From: Pleomorphomonas diazotrophica | Lineage (GTDB): Bacteria > Pseudomonadota > Alphaproteobacteria > Rhizobiales > Pleomorphomonadaceae | NCBI RefSeq assembly: GCF_002844595.1 | Contig: NZ_PJNW01000009.1 | Location: forward strand, 1-64,000 | Direction: 5' to 3' | Length of the DNA: 64,000 nucleotides | Shown: one piece after another, positions 1-7,564 of the stretch | Layout: the number at the start of each line of letters is the position of its first letter | How positions within the stretch are numbered: position 1 is the stretch's first letter | Notes under the pieces: generated by a model | What the model was told of the DNA's origin: nothing | Databases searched by the model: none | Seen by the model: the letters and a program-made list of their open reading frames with translations, nothing else | Position numbers and translations under genes: made by a program

Positions 1-69
1 GGCGGCGGCAAAGCCGCCACGCCGCTTCAGCCGAGGCATATCGATGCCGAGAAGACGCGCGAGTATCAT
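1..69 (-). CDS. Partial gene, possible holin-superfamily membrane protein (N-terminus only)
   Basis: A reading frame starts with ATG at 69 and runs out of the window to base 1; only 23 codons are visible, beginning MILARLLGIDMPRL. Its ATG overlaps the stop of the DUF883 gene (TGA at 68-66), the usual sign of translational coupling. In rhizobia a DUF883 gene is often followed by a phage-holin-like (DUF1469) membrane protein, which is the only basis for the name. The visible part ends before any membrane segment. Confidence 0.45.
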   Translation of the reverse strand, partial: MILARLLGIDMPRLKRRGGFAAA

Positions 70-593
70 GCCCGCGAACCACCGCGCGAGGCGAGGCCGA
101 GCAGCAGGCCGACGCCCAGAGCGATGGCCATGGCCGTTACCGGCCGCTTCGCCGCCGCTTCGGCAATCCCATCGATGCCTTCTTTGCCGAGCGAACTTGC
201 GCCGCTCAGGGCCGCGCCGAGATGATCGGCGGTGTCGGCACCGGTCGCCTTGACGGTTTCCACCGCTTCCGAGGCCTTGGTCCCGGTCTTGGCCGCGAAC
301 TCGTCCATGATGCGTTTCATTTGGGAAAGCGCCTCCTGCGCCGCTACCGCCACGTCACCCGCCTTGCCTGCCAGGTCGCTGCCGGCGGCGCCGAGGTCCT
401 GCTTAATTTTCCGGGCATTTTCAGCGACGATCTTGGCGCCGGAAGGTTCGGACATGCCGAGGTCCTCGCGGACTTCGTCTGCCGTATCGGAAATGGCTGC
501 CTTGGCCGACGAGATCGGCGGGCCAGCCTCCTTCTTGATCTTGTCGGCCGCGCCGGGACCGGTCTTCGGGGCCGAGGGGTCAGGAGTTAGCAT
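66..593 (-). CDS. DUF883/ElaB-like stress protein with C-terminal membrane anchor
   Basis: The protein is 175 residues. Residues about 20-145 are a polar, Ala/Lys/Glu-rich, probably helical region, followed by a short hydrophobic stretch near the C-terminus (around 153-168, with GVGLLLGLA) and a basic end. This is the plan of DUF883/ElaB/YgaM proteins, which anchor to the inner membrane and in Enterobacteria bind stationary-phase ribosomes; the role in alphaproteobacteria is not settled. The start ATG has an AAAGGA site 8 bases upstream. A perfect EcfG promoter lies 86 bases upstream, so it is probably part of the general stress regulon, together with the overlapping downstream gene. Confidence 0.75.
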   Translation of the reverse strand: MLTPDPSAPKTGPGAADKIKKEAGPPISSAKAAISDTADEVREDLGMSEPSGAKIVAENARKIKQDLGAAGSDLAGKAGDVAVAAQEALSQMKRIMDEFAAKTGTKASEAVETVKATGADTADHLGAALSGASSLGKEGIDGIAEAAAKRPVTAMAIALGVGLLLGLASRGGSRA

Positions 594-678
594 TGGCTTT
601 GTCCTTTCTTGTCAAAGGCTCGAGAGCGCGGGAGGCCGAGGCGTGGCCAGCCTGCTCCGATCGGGCATCCGGGGAGAC

Positions 679-703
679 AACGTCCAATGCTGCCGAGGGT
701 TCC
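679..703 (-). promoter_or_regulatory. EcfG-type stress promoter for the DUF883 operon
   Basis: On the minus strand GGAAC (703-699), a 16-base spacer and CGTT (682-679) match the alphaproteobacterial EcfG consensus exactly. It points toward the DUF883 gene starting at 593. Confidence 0.75.
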
Positions 704-735
704 CAAGTTTGGCCTTGCCTTCGGTGCGAATGCGA

Positions 736-760
736 GGAACCGGACTCTCATTGGCGCATT
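736..760 (+). promoter_or_regulatory. EcfG-like promoter candidate, one mismatch
   Basis: GGAAC (736-740), 16-base spacer and CATT (757-760) on the plus strand, upstream of the AI-2E family gene at 820. The -10 element differs from CGTT by one base, so the case is weaker than for the minus-strand site at 679-703. Confidence 0.35.
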
Positions 761-819
761 GTGAGGAATACTGCGCCGCGTTCGTTCGGGACGCGGCGCC
801 CAGTCGACGGAGTACCTCC

Positions 820-1941
820 TTGAAAGACATCGCTCGCCGGACGGTCCCTGACCGGCAACTGCCTGAGGACGGGGTAGGTGAGGAAGATTCCGGCTGGCTG
901 CAGACACGCCGGGCGCTGGCCGAGCTGTCGATCATCGGGCTGTTCGTGCTGGCCCTTCTGGTTGCCCTGCACGCCGCAGCCTCGCTGGTGGTGCCCATGG
1001 TCGCGGCGATCATCGTCGGTAGCGTCGTGGCGCATGCCGGTGATCGCGGCCAGCGCATCGGCATTTCGCCCATGGTGGCGGGACTGGCGCTGACCGCCAT
1101 ACTGGGCGCAGGCATGTTCCTGCTGATCGAGGTCATTGCCGAACCGATCTCGACGTTGATCGAGCGTCTGCCGCAGGTGTTGCCGCGCCTTGCGGGCGCC
1201 CTGAGCGATGTTCTCGAGCCGTTCACCACACTGCAGGCGCGGCTCACCGGCGGCAGCACCGGCCCCAATGGGGAAATGGCCAGTCTGGAGAAGATGCTGG
1301 GATCGCTGGATCTGGGGCTCGTCGCCGGCTTCCTCGGCGGTCTGACCCCGGCCTTCGGCGAGTTCCTGATCTTTCTCGCCACCCTGGTGTTCTATGTGGC
1401 TGGGCGGGCTCAGCTCCGGCGGCAGTCGATCCTTGCCTTCGTCGGCCGGGAAGAGCGCCTCGCCGCCATTCGCATCTTCAACGCCACGGAAGCGTCACTG
1501 ACCCGCTACTTCGGAACCACTACCATCATTTACGCCAGTGTTGGCATTGCTACCGGCCTGATCGCCCTCACGGCCGGGCTGCCGGCGCCCATCCTCTGGG
1601 GGCTGTTCGCTTTTGCCATGAGTTTTGTGCCGTTTCTGGGACCGGCCATCGTTTCGATGGCCATCGCGTCCGGTGGCCTGCTGCTCGACCGCGACGTGTT
1701 GTCCGCCCTCTGGCCGGTCGGCGCGTTTATGGTGGTCCACCTCATCTGCGAGAACGCCGTCGTTCCGGCGGTGCTGGGGCGTCGCTTCGAGATCAACCCC
1801 TTCCTCGTTTTCGTGGCGATCATCTTCTGGACGTGGATGTGGGGCGCCATCGGCGCCATTCTGGCCGTGCCGCTGCTGCTGATCGCCCGCACCATCCGCA
1901 GCGAGCTCAAGGCCGAGACGCGAGCACCGCTGCCGTCCTGA
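820..1941 (+). CDS. AI-2E family (PerM-like) membrane transporter
   Basis: The open frame begins far upstream at 232, but the first 190 or so codons lie opposite the DUF883 gene and look like shadow. I place the start at TTG 820, which has GGAG at 809-812, giving 373 residues. Hydrophobic segments follow at once (IIGLFVLALLVAL, then pairs of helices), with the family-typical late motif FVPFLGPAIV and a C-terminal helix group near WTWMWGAIGAILAVPLLLI. The family includes PerM, the Na+/H+ antiporters and AI-2 exporter TqsA, so the substrate is unknown. It is divergent from a stress-regulated gene and may share stress control. Confidence 0.8.
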   Translation: MKDIARRTVPDRQLPEDGVGEEDSGWLQTRRALAELSIIGLFVLALLVALHAAASLVVPMVAAIIVGSVVAHAGDRGQRIGISPMVAGLALTAILGAGMFLLIEVIAEPISTLIERLPQVLPRLAGALSDVLEPFTTLQARLTGGSTGPNGEMASLEKMLGSLDLGLVAGFLGGLTPAFGEFLIFLATLVFYVAGRAQLRRQSILAFVGREERLAAIRIFNATEASLTRYFGTTTIIYASVGIATGLIALTAGLPAPILWGLFAFAMSFVPFLGPAIVSMAIASGGLLLDRDVLSALWPVGAFMVVHLICENAVVPAVLGRRFEINPFLVFVAIIFWTWMWGAIGAILAVPLLLIARTIRSELKAETRAPLPS

Positions 1942-1949
1942 CATGTCAT

Positions 1950-1980
1950 GGAAAGACCGGCGGAACGCACCGGTCTTTCC
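1950..1980. terminator. Hairpin terminator between convergent genes
   Basis: GGAAAGACCGG at 1950-1960 pairs with CCGGTCTTTCC at 1970-1980 across a 9-base loop. It lies between the 3' ends of the AI-2E gene (+) and ecfG (-), so it may serve both. Confidence 0.6.
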
Positions 1981-1997
1981 ATCTTGTCGGAACGAGA

Positions 1998-2501
1998 TCA
2001 GAGATCGGCGGCACTCTGGATCGCCATGAGCTGCATCAGCTTCTGGCGTGCGCGGTTGACGCGGCTCTTGATTGTGCCGACGGCACAGCCACAGATCTCG
2101 GCCGCTTCCTCGCAGGAGAAGCCCGAGGCCCCCACCAGGATGAGCGCTTCGCGCTGATCGTCCGGAAGCTTTTCCAGGGCCGCGCGAAAGTCGGCAAGGT
2201 CGAGGTGGCCGTCCTGCGCCGGCGCCGAGACCAGCCGAGCCGCCGCCTCGCCGTCGCTGTCCTGAACCTCGCGCCGCGCCTTGCGATACTGGCTGAAATA
2301 GGTGTTGCGCATGATGGTGAACAGCCAGGCCCTGAGACTGGTGCCTGGAATGAAGCTGGCATGGGCGCCCCATGCCTTCATCACCGTCTCCTGCACGAGG
2401 TCGTCGGCGTGATCGTGGCTGCCGGAGAGGGAAATGGCGAAGGCACGCAACGACGGAAGCTCCGCCAGGAGTGCGGACTTGAAGGCCGCGAGTGCTGTCA
2501 T
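1998..2501 (-). CDS. ecfG: ECF sigma factor EcfG, general stress response
   Basis: The 167-residue protein is an extracytoplasmic-function sigma factor. Region 2 is seen in ADDLVQETVMKAW and the following LRAWLFTIMRNTYFSQYRK; region 4 in LPDDQREALILVGASGFSCEEAAEICGCAVGTIKSRVNRAR, whose C-terminal part (split here only by wording) is the -35-binding helix-turn-helix. The start ATG overlaps the nepR stop by four bases, so sigma and anti-sigma are co-translated. EcfG directs RNA polymerase to GGAAC-N16/17-CGTT promoters, three perfect copies of which occur in this window. Context (nepR, phyR, sensor kinase) makes the assignment firm. Confidence 0.95.
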   Translation of the reverse strand: MTALAAFKSALLAELPSLRAFAISLSGSHDHADDLVQETVMKAWGAHASFIPGTSLRAWLFTIMRNTYFSQYRKARREVQDSDGEAAARLVSAPAQDGHLDLADFRAALEKLPDDQREALILVGASGFSCEEAAEICGCAVGTIKSRVNRARQKLMQLMAIQSAADL

Positions 2502-2707
2502 TGATCGCCACTCCCGTCGGCGCGTTCCGACAGGCCCTCTCGCTCCTTTCGTTCGGCTTTCTCGAGCTGGTCGAGCAGCAGGGTCAACTTCTCGGGAATG
2601 GGTTCGGACAGGATCGAGCCATAAAGCTTCTTGAGCTGATCACCGAGGTGGGCCTGAATCGGCGGTTCTAGGGCGGGGCGCTCCGACGTTTCTTTTTTGT
2701 CTGACAT
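2498..2707 (-). CDS. nepR: Anti-sigma factor NepR
   Basis: I start at ATG 2707 (69 residues, MSDKKETSER...), not at the upstream in-frame 2758. The core HLGDQLKKLYGSILSEPIP followed by LTLLLDQLEKAE is the NepR signature, two helices that wrap around EcfG or, after phosphorylation, around the sigma-like domain of PhyR. The gene overlaps ecfG by four bases and is transcribed from the EcfG-type promoter at 2790-2814, giving positive feedback on the sigma factor and its own inhibitor. Confidence 0.93.
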   Translation of the reverse strand: MSDKKETSERPALEPPIQAHLGDQLKKLYGSILSEPIPEKLTLLLDQLEKAERKEREGLSERADGSGDQ

Positions 2708-2789
2708 GGCAGCTCTTTCAGGACGACTCCAAGACAACAGTCCTATCGACGATCTCACGGCGAAGACTGCATATTCGCATCTTGTGCTG

Positions 2790-2814
2790 AACGCGGATGA
2801 CAGGCTCCGGTTCC
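2790..2814 (-). promoter_or_regulatory. EcfG-dependent promoter of nepR-ecfG
   Basis: Minus strand: GGAAC (2814-2810), 16-base spacer, CGTT (2793-2790), an exact consensus match about 83 bases upstream of the nepR start. Confidence 0.8.
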
Positions 2815-2844
2815 GATCCTGTTACAAAAATATCCGCTAGACGG

Positions 2845-2869
2845 GGAACCGGTTATCCCCTCCGACGTT
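2845..2869 (+). promoter_or_regulatory. EcfG-dependent promoter of phyR
   Basis: Plus strand: GGAAC (2845-2849), 16-base spacer, CGTT (2866-2869), exact match 58 bases before the phyR start. With the site at 2790-2814 it forms a divergent, autoregulated pair. Confidence 0.8.
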
Positions 2870-2927
2870 TTTACGCAGGATAGCTTTCTGTAATTGATTA
2901 TCCGTCCAAGCGTTGGAAAGGCTTCTC

Positions 2928-3731
2928 ATGTCTATAACGGCCCTGATCGCCCCGCAGCTTCCCCTTCTCCGTCGCTATGCGCGGGCATTGAGTGGCAGTC
3001 AGGCGAGTGGCGACAGTCACGTCGTGGCGATGCTGGAACAACTGATTGCCGACCCGGAGGGTTTCGATCAGTCTCTCGATCCGCGTCTTGGCGTCTACAA
3101 GCTGTTCTCATCGGTCTGGAACGCCAATCCGATGAACTACATCAAGGTGGACGAGCTGAGCGAACGCCCGGCCGCCGACCGTCGCCTGGATGCCATCACG
3201 CCGCTGCCTCGGCAGGCTTTCCTCCTGACCGCCATGGAAGGGTTTTCTCCATTTGACGCCTCGCGCATTCTCGACGTTGGACCGGAGGCATTCTCCGCCC
3301 TGTTGTCGGAAGCGGCGCGGCAGATCGGCGAGCAGGTCGCCTCGCGCGTTCTCGTCATCGAGGACGAGCCGCTGATCGCCATGGATCTCGAAGGACTTGT
3401 CGAGGGATTGGGTCATACCGTGGTCGGCAACGCACGCACGCGGGACGAAGCGGTTGCCATGGCCCGTCGCGAGCGCCCGGGGCTCATCCTCGCCGATATT
3501 CGCCTGGCCGACGGCTCGTCGGGGCTCGATGCCGTCAACGACATTCTCACCAGCTTCGAGGTGCCGGTGATCTTCATCACGGCCTATCCGGAATCGCTGC
3601 TGACGGGCGAGCGACCCGAGCCGACCTTCCTGATCGCCAAACCGTTCCGCGAGGAGATGGTAAAGGCAGTGATCTCCCAAGCCTTGTTCTTCGACAAGGT
3701 CGCCTCGCTGCGACTGAAGGACAGTGCGTGA
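2928..3731 (+). CDS. phyR: Response regulator PhyR (anti-anti-sigma factor)
   Basis: Start ATG 2928 has GGAAAGG at 2915-2921; a TTG at 2913 is in frame but would bury that site. The 267-residue product has an EcfG-like domain in residues 1-135 (LPLLRRYARALSGSQ and, near 90-130, LPRQAFLLTAMEGFSPFDAS) and a receiver domain in about 139-260. The acidic pocket is E145/D146, the phospho-acceptor D190 in LILADIRLADG, with T218 and K238 (AKPF). When phosphorylated, PhyR exposes the sigma-like domain, binds NepR and frees EcfG. It is divergent from nepR-ecfG and followed by a likely cognate kinase gene. Confidence 0.95.
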   Translation: MSITALIAPQLPLLRRYARALSGSQASGDSHVVAMLEQLIADPEGFDQSLDPRLGVYKLFSSVWNANPMNYIKVDELSERPAADRRLDAITPLPRQAFLLTAMEGFSPFDASRILDVGPEAFSALLSEAARQIGEQVASRVLVIEDEPLIAMDLEGLVEGLGHTVVGNARTRDEAVAMARRERPGLILADIRLADGSSGLDAVNDILTSFEVPVIFITAYPESLLTGERPEPTFLIAKPFREEMVKAVISQALFFDKVASLRLKDSA

Positions 3732-3787
3732 CGTTGGTCGGTCACAGGTGAGCTTCCGATCGTCGTTCGTCTGACGCGGAGGGCAAG

Positions 3788-5173
3788 GTGCAGCCCGATG
3801 ACCTCGATACACTCAGGACGCTGGCGAGAGTCATGACCGTTGCCGCCTGCGCCTCCGTGTCGGCGGGTCTCGTGACTTATCTGTTTCGCATGCGCTACCG
3901 CGCCGGCGGGCTGATGGGAACATCCGCCTTGCTGTGCATTTTTGTGCTGGCGATTGCCGTGGGCGCCATCAGCCGGCTGTTGCCTGGAGCAACCGCCGGC
4001 GGCATCCTGCTCCTGCTGGAAGCGGTGACCGCCATCGTCGCCTTCGTCGTCGGAATCGCCATATGGCCGATGATCCCGAGGCTCGTGGGGCAGCCGACGC
4101 GCCAGGAGGCCAACGAGGCCAATGCCTTGCTCATGGAAGGACAGGCAGCGAACAGACGGCTGATCGATCAGTTGAGCGACCTCAACCGCGATCTCGAAAG
4201 CCGCGTGGCCGGGCGGACCGCCGAGCTGGAAACCGTCCAGCATCGGTTCGAGATGGCGCTCGATGGCTCGGACATCTCCATTCTGGAACTCGATGCCAGA
4301 CTCGTTTTCACCTGGGTCTACAACCCGCCCCGTCCACTGACCCAGGCCGACGTTCTTGGACGCCAGCCGGCGGATCTTCTGCCGCCGGTTGAGGCCGCCG
4401 AGCTCATCGCCATCGTCAGGCGCGTTCTGGCCGGCGGCGCGCCGGAACGTTTCGAGATTTCCTTCACATTGGGAGGGCGGCAGCGGTGGTTCGAGGGCTT
4501 CATTGAACCGGTGATCGTCAACGGCAGCGTCACCGGCGTGCTGACGGCGGCCATAGATGTTTCCCGATACAAGGAACATGAGCGGGAGATGCGCGACATC
4601 CTGCGTGAACTCACCCACCGCTCGAAAAATCTTCTGGCGGTGGTGCAGGGCATCGCACGGCAAAGCGCCGAGGGGTGCCCCGAGGCGGCTGGCTTTCTTG
4701 CTCCCTTTGGCGGCCGCTTGCTGGCGCTCTCTGCAGCCCACGAACTTCTGGTACAGAACGGTTGGCGCGGCATTCTGCTCGACGAGGTCGTGACGCGCGC
4801 CTGGGCCGATGTGGGGGGGACCTCGACCATCCGCGTCGACCTCGACGGTCCGCGCGTCCTGCTCGGTCCCGATGTCGCGCAGAACGTGATGCTGGGCGCC
4901 CACGAACTGGTGATGGCGGCAGCGAAACAGCCGCCGGATCGCGTATCGATATCATGGGCCATGCTGCCCGACGGCGGCTTCCGTCTGGAATGGCGCATGT
5001 TCGGCACCGAAGCCGTCGAGATCAGCGACTTCGGCCAGCGTCTGCTGCGTACCGTGCTGCCCGTCGTGCTCGATGGCGAGGTGACGGCGCTCGACATCTC
5101 CGAGGCTGGTTTTGCCTATGGGGTAAGGGGGCGGATCGGGCCGCAGCTTCAGCTCGCCCAGCGGTCCGCATAG
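3788..5173 (+). CDS. Membrane HRXXN-family (HWE/HisKA_2) sensor kinase with degenerate N box
   Basis: Start GTG 3788 has GGAGGG 4 bases upstream; 461 residues. About three hydrophobic segments occupy residues 15-95, followed by a coiled coil (about 105-150), a PAS-like domain (150-262) and a dimerisation helix with the phospho-acceptor H277 in ELTHRSKNLLAVVQ, the HRXXN form seen in PhyR-activating kinases. The ATP-binding domain is unusual: the family N box HELATNA.K reads HELVMAAAK here (about 372-380), so the Mg2+-binding Asn is replaced, and the later glycine-rich boxes are poor. Position beside phyR suggests a PhyK-type role, but kinase activity is uncertain; it may act as phosphatase or need a partner. 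Its 3' end overlaps rhaK by 25 bases, convergently. Confidence 0.82.
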   Translation: MQPDDLDTLRTLARVMTVAACASVSAGLVTYLFRMRYRAGGLMGTSALLCIFVLAIAVGAISRLLPGATAGGILLLLEAVTAIVAFVVGIAIWPMIPRLVGQPTRQEANEANALLMEGQAANRRLIDQLSDLNRDLESRVAGRTAELETVQHRFEMALDGSDISILELDARLVFTWVYNPPRPLTQADVLGRQPADLLPPVEAAELIAIVRRVLAGGAPERFEISFTLGGRQRWFEGFIEPVIVNGSVTGVLTAAIDVSRYKEHEREMRDILRELTHRSKNLLAVVQGIARQSAEGCPEAAGFLAPFGGRLLALSAAHELLVQNGWRGILLDEVVTRAWADVGGTSTIRVDLDGPRVLLGPDVAQNVMLGAHELVMAAAKQPPDRVSISWAMLPDGGFRLEWRMFGTEAVEISDFGQRLLRTVLPVVLDGEVTALDISEAGFAYGVRGRIGPQLQLAQRSA

Positions 5174-6522
5174 CTCTCGAGGTCAGAGAGATCGTAGATA
5201 CCGGCGACCGGTCGATCAGCCGGCAGGTCGGGGCGACCATCCCGGCCGAGTGTCAGCATGGCCGCGCCGGTCGAGGTGCCGGTGGCGCCGGCGGCCACCA
5301 GCACCGGCTGCTGGGTGAGCGACTGCAAGGCTTCGGCGAACAGCCTGTCGCGGCCGAACGGTCCTTCAAGGATGATGGGCCCGGCCGCGCCGGCAACGGC
5401 CATGGCTGACCGCGCCACCATCGCCAAATAGAGGCTGACGGCGGCGGTGCGCATGCCAGCGGCGAGCGAGGCTGGATCGGTGCTCCATCGACCCTTGCCG
5501 TCCGGAAAGGGGCCGCAGCCGGGAACGAACGTCGGGTGCACCATGACGCCTTGGTCCAGCACGGCGCGCACGTCGTCCGCGCTGGGTTTTTGGGCGCGAC
5601 CTTCCGTCAATAGATCGAACTCCCGACCGCCCATGAAGCGCGCCGACGGAACTGGATTGCCGAAAGCGTCGACATTGCAGAGACCGTCACGCCGGGCGTC
5701 GAGGGAGGAGGCATTGCCGCCGACGGCGAAGATGATCACCCAGGTGCCGGTCGAGAGCACGGTGAACGGTGGTTTGCGGCTGAGAAGATGCGGCAGCAGC
5801 GATGCGTTAGAATCGTGGATGCCGCAAAAGACCGGTGTATCCGGCGAAAGGCCGGTTCGGGCGGCGATGTCCGCCGTTACCGTGCCGAGCCGGTCGAATG
5901 CGGAGCAGAGGGGAGCGAACAGCCTGTTCCAGCCTTCCGACCTGGCGAGGGAGGAATAGTCGCGCTTCTCAGGCGCCCACAGGTCGGTATGCACCCCAAG
6001 CGAGGTTCGCTCGCTTGCCAGCACGCCGGTAAATCGGAAAGCCCAGTATTGTGGGTAGGGGACGATGGCTGTCACCTTCGCGAAGCTCTCGGGAAAGGTT
6101 CTTGCCTGCCAGAAAATCTGCGCTCCGGCGTTGAGGCCGCCGGGCAGGCGCGGGGTGAAACTCTCGGCAAAGGCAGGACGAGCCTTCGCATAGGCGTCAT
6201 CGAGGACGTCAGGCCCGTGGAACTCGTAATCAAGGATCGGCAGCGCCAATCGGTCGCCGGCCAGCAGCGTAAACGTGGCGCCGTGCGTGGTGAAGGAAAG
6301 GGCGTCGATCCGCTGGTCAGCCGTCGCCTCCTTCAGCGTATCGAGAAAGAAGGTCCACATGCCTTCGACGTCATAGTGGGGGTAGGGTGACGCATCGACG
6401 ACGGCATTCGGTCGCGTGCGGACGAACACATCGTCGCCGGTATCGAGGTCGTGGACCACCAGCTTGACGTTGGTCTTGCCCACGTCGAGAACCGCGATGA
6501 ACCTCGGCGTCGTCGGCTTCAT
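5149..6522 (-). CDS. rhaK: Rhamnulokinase, FGGY family
   Basis: The 457-residue protein belongs to the FGGY carbohydrate kinases: DVGKTNVKLVV near the N-terminus is the first phosphate-binding loop, GIHDSNASLLPHL and VLSTGTWV are the central active-site region. It should phosphorylate L-rhamnulose to L-rhamnulose 1-phosphate. It is the last gene of the rhamnose cluster, 25 bases after rhaQ, as in the rhizobial rhaRSTPQUK operon where the kinase also influences transporter activity. The similar L-fuculokinase function is the alternative; the neighbouring rhaA and rhaD genes favour rhamnulose. Confidence 0.85.
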   Translation of the reverse strand: MKPTTPRFIAVLDVGKTNVKLVVHDLDTGDDVFVRTRPNAVVDASPYPHYDVEGMWTFFLDTLKEATADQRIDALSFTTHGATFTLLAGDRLALPILDYEFHGPDVLDDAYAKARPAFAESFTPRLPGGLNAGAQIFWQARTFPESFAKVTAIVPYPQYWAFRFTGVLASERTSLGVHTDLWAPEKRDYSSLARSEGWNRLFAPLCSAFDRLGTVTADIAARTGLSPDTPVFCGIHDSNASLLPHLLSRKPPFTVLSTGTWVIIFAVGGNASSLDARRDGLCNVDAFGNPVPSARFMGGREFDLLTEGRAQKPSADDVRAVLDQGVMVHPTFVPGCGPFPDGKGRWSTDPASLAAGMRTAAVSLYLAMVARSAMAVAGAAGPIILEGPFGRDRLFAEALQSLTQQPVLVAAGATGTSTGAAMLTLGRDGRPDLPADRPVAGIYDLSDLESYADRWAS

Positions 6523-6547
6523 CTTCTTCCCCTGTCTTCGACGCGCT

Positions 6548-7564
6548 TCAGCGCGTGGCGCGGCGGCGGTTGTTGATGCGCTGCACGACGAGCGGCAAGG
6601 CGATGACCAGGATCAGCATCAGGCCCATGAAGATGCTCATGACGATGCCGGGCACGTTCAAAAGGCCAAGGCCGAAGGTGACGAGCCCCATCACAAAGGC
6701 GGCGATCACAACGCCGAGGATGTTGCCGGTACCGCCGTTGATGCCGACGCCGCCGAGCACGGCCATGGTCACCGCGTCGAGTTCCCAGCCGACGGCGATC
6801 GACGGGCGGGTCGAACCGAGCCGCGATGTCAGCATCACCGAGGCAAGGCCGGCGGCGACGCCGGTCATCAGGAAGACGATGAACTTGATGCGCCTGACCT
6901 TGACGCCCGAGAAGCTGGCCGCCAGCGCGTTGTTGCCGACGGCGTAGACCTGGCGGCCGAAGATCGTCTTGTGCAGCACGATGCCGGCGACCACTGCCAG
7001 CCCCAGGAAGGTGACGAACTCTATCGAGAAGATCCAGAAGGCATAGCCCTGGCCGAACACGGCAAAGTCGGCCGGGTAATTCTTGTAGACCTGATCGCCG
7101 AGCACGACGTAGGCGATGCCGCGATAAAGGCTCATGGTGCCGATGGTGGCGACGATGGCCGGCAGGCCGAGCTTGGCCACCAGGACGCCATTGAACAGGC
7201 CGCAGCCAAGTCCCACGCCGAGACCTGTGAGGAACAGTACCGGCGTGCCGGCGCCTGCTTCGGCGGCGGCACCCATGGCCGTCGAGGCCAGCGCGATGAT
7301 CGAAGCCACCGAGAGGTCGATCTCGCCGGTGATGATCACGAAGGTCATCGCCAGCGCCAGGATGGCCTTTTCGGTGAAGTTGAAGGTCGCGTCCGACAGA
7401 TTCCACGGATCGAGGAAATAGGGCGAGGCCAACGAGTTGGCGATGGCGATGGCGATCGCCACGGTCATGAGAAGCGTCTCCCAGCTCTTCAGGGCCCGCT
7501 TGAACGGGCTGTCGAGGCGGTCGGGAATGTGGCGCGGCGTGAGGGCGGCGGATTGGTCGCTCAT
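6548..7564 (-). CDS. rhaQ: Rhamnose ABC transporter permease
   Basis: A 338-residue inner-membrane protein of the RbsC/BPD_transp_2 family with about 8-10 hydrophobic segments. The motif ITGEIDLSVASIIALAS and the later GGVGINGGTGNILGVVIAAF are family hallmarks. Its start overlaps the end of rhaP by four bases (7561-7564), so the two permeases are probably made in equal amounts. With RhaP it should form the heterodimeric channel for L-rhamnose. Confidence 0.88.
   Translation of the reverse strand: MSDQSAALTPRHIPDRLDSPFKRALKSWETLLMTVAIAIAIANSLASPYFLDPWNLSDATFNFTEKAILALAMTFVIITGEIDLSVASIIALASTAMGAAAEAGAGTPVLFLTGLGVGLGCGLFNGVLVAKLGLPAIVATIGTMSLYRGIAYVVLGDQVYKNYPADFAVFGQGYAFWIFSIEFVTFLGLAVVAGIVLHKTIFGRQVYAVGNNALAASFSGVKVRRIKFIVFLMTGVAAGLASVMLTSRLGSTRPSIAVGWELDAVTMAVLGGVGINGGTGNILGVVIAAFVMGLVTFGLGLLNVPGIVMSIFMGLMLILVIALPLVVQRINNRRRATR

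Noticed and set aside
232-819. N-terminal extension of the AI-2E family gene
   Set aside because: The extension is antisense to the DUF883 gene and has no membrane or family features; TTG 820 has a good ribosome site.
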